Below the pieces are notes generated by a model. It made no database searches. It saw only the letters and a program-made list of their open reading frames with translations, and was not told the origin of the DNA. The translations under genes and the position numbers were made by a program. This document shows positions 40,229-40,878 of a stretch of 40,878 nucleotides of DNA, piece after piece. Every line of letters begins with the position of its first letter. Position 1 is the first letter of the stretch. This DNA is from DASZMX01 sp035551475. Its GTDB lineage: Bacteria > Verrucomicrobiota > Verrucomicrobiia > Limisphaerales > Palsa-1400. Where the stretch lies: assembly GCA_035551475.1 (NCBI GenBank), contig DASZMX010000079.1, forward strand, positions 1 through 40,878. The letters run 5' to 3'.

Positions 40229-40878
40229 TCAAACACATACCAACGAGGGCGCATACGGCAGCCGCACCACCACCGTCCCGGCCAGCTTGTCATGCCAGCC
40301 CTGCTTTTCCCGGTCCCAGCCGATCCAGAAAAAGCCAACGAACAACACCATGGCGGAGAACGCCGCCGCCAGCGCCCGCACGAAAGCCACCAGGAAACCG
40401 ACTGGCAAACCATCCGTCCGCGTGACTTGCAGGCGCAGGATGATGCCGCCCACTGTCGTCCCCTTCCACGCCCACATTCCCGCGAAATACGCCAACCCCA
40501 CAAGGAGGACCAAAGGCAGCCCGCCAATCGCGCTCAACACCATTATCAGCACCCAATCCAGAAAGCCCGCGCCCATGCGCATCCAAAACCCGGCGCGCGG
40601 CAAGGCCAGCGCGGGCGGCGGAACTGGAGGCGCAGCCATAAATGCGGCGCCGGCAGCGGAGTCCGCGGGATTCCCCGCGCCGGACATCGGAGCCCCGGCG
40701 ATGGGCGACTGGAACCCGGGCGATGTGTAGGGCGGAGGAGGCGGCGCGGCCGGCTCGCTCGGACGTTCCCGGCGCATTCCCGCCATGGCGGCTGTCACCG
40801 CCGTCCCAAATCCCCATGCTGAGATAAATAAAAACGTCAGCAGCCCGACGATTGGAATTGTGTAAACGAGCATGATGA
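40229..40878 (-). CDS. RDD-family membrane protein (5' end off window)
   Basis: The frame is open to the right edge. The first visible Met (40873) is probably internal, because the sequence before PSEPAAPPPPP is hydrophobic (TIPIVGLLTFLFISAWGFGTA), like the end of an upstream membrane domain. After a Pro/Ala-rich linker comes an RDD domain: RAGFWMRMGAGFLDWVLIMVL (R....D), KGTTVGGIILRLQVTRTDG and DREKQGWHDKLAGTVVV. There are three transmembrane segments in the RDD part and one or more before it. Function unknown; RDD proteins include transporters. Confidence 0.85.
   Translation of the reverse strand, partial: IMLVYTIPIVGLLTFLFISAWGFGTAVTAAMAGMRRERPSEPAAPPPPPYTSPGFQSPIAGAPMSGAGNPADSAAGAAFMAAPPVPPPALALPRAGFWMRMGAGFLDWVLIMVLSAIGGLPLVLLVGLAYFAGMWAWKGTTVGGIILRLQVTRTDGLPVGFLVAFVRALAAAFSAMVLFVGFFWIGWDREKQGWHDKLAGTVVVRLPYAPSLVCV

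Overview
The window looks like chromosomal DNA of a Verrucomicrobiota bacterium, most likely a soil or freshwater member near Pedosphaera/Limisphaerales. This is inferred from gene content: several giant secreted beta-rich proteins, one with autotransporter-associated (PATR) strand repeats; a shared C-terminal module of the form 'STNL..W..L....F.R'; a Tat-exported Gfo/Idh/MocA oxidoreductase grouped with sugar isomerases and a ThuA protein; and GC-rich, tightly packed genes. No rRNA, tRNA, CRISPR or phage module was seen.

Layout. 1-5442 (minus) is one uninterrupted reading frame of 1814 codons that runs off the left edge: a secreted protein with beta-helix-like, Ig-like and beta-propeller-like parts. 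5671-6906 is an IS3-family insertion sequence with an A8 frameshift site. 6938-7369 encodes a DUF3592 membrane protein. 7640-10894 is a SNF2-type helicase, preceded by a possible small zinc-ribbon ORF that overlaps it by GTGA. 11191-11340 is a small membrane peptide. 11592-14386 is an iron(II) uptake operon, feoA-like, feoA, feoB. 14466-15548 is a lipoprotein and 15644-16930 is citrate synthase.

16927-23409 (minus) is a compact six-gene operon, read AraC-type regulator, ThuA-like, sugar isomerase, two-domain thioredoxin, second sugar isomerase, Gfo/Idh/MocA oxidoreductase. It is probably a regulated carbohydrate-processing pathway with several exported parts. The regulator is the first gene.

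23491-34493 holds two divergent giant surface proteins: a 1443-residue PATR-repeat protein (minus) and a roughly 2167-residue glycine-rich protein (plus) built from seven units of about 260 residues. They end in related C-terminal modules. This is the most unusual part of the window.

34495-40878 is mostly housekeeping: an NAD-dependent epimerase-like protein, a HEAT-repeat/methyltransferase fusion, a Tat-exported metallophosphoesterase, a histone-deacetylase-family amidohydrolase, a UbiX-type flavin prenyltransferase, a MOSC protein with a MobA-type guanylyltransferase, and an RDD membrane protein cut by the right edge. All functions are read by eye from translated sequence; no database search was possible.
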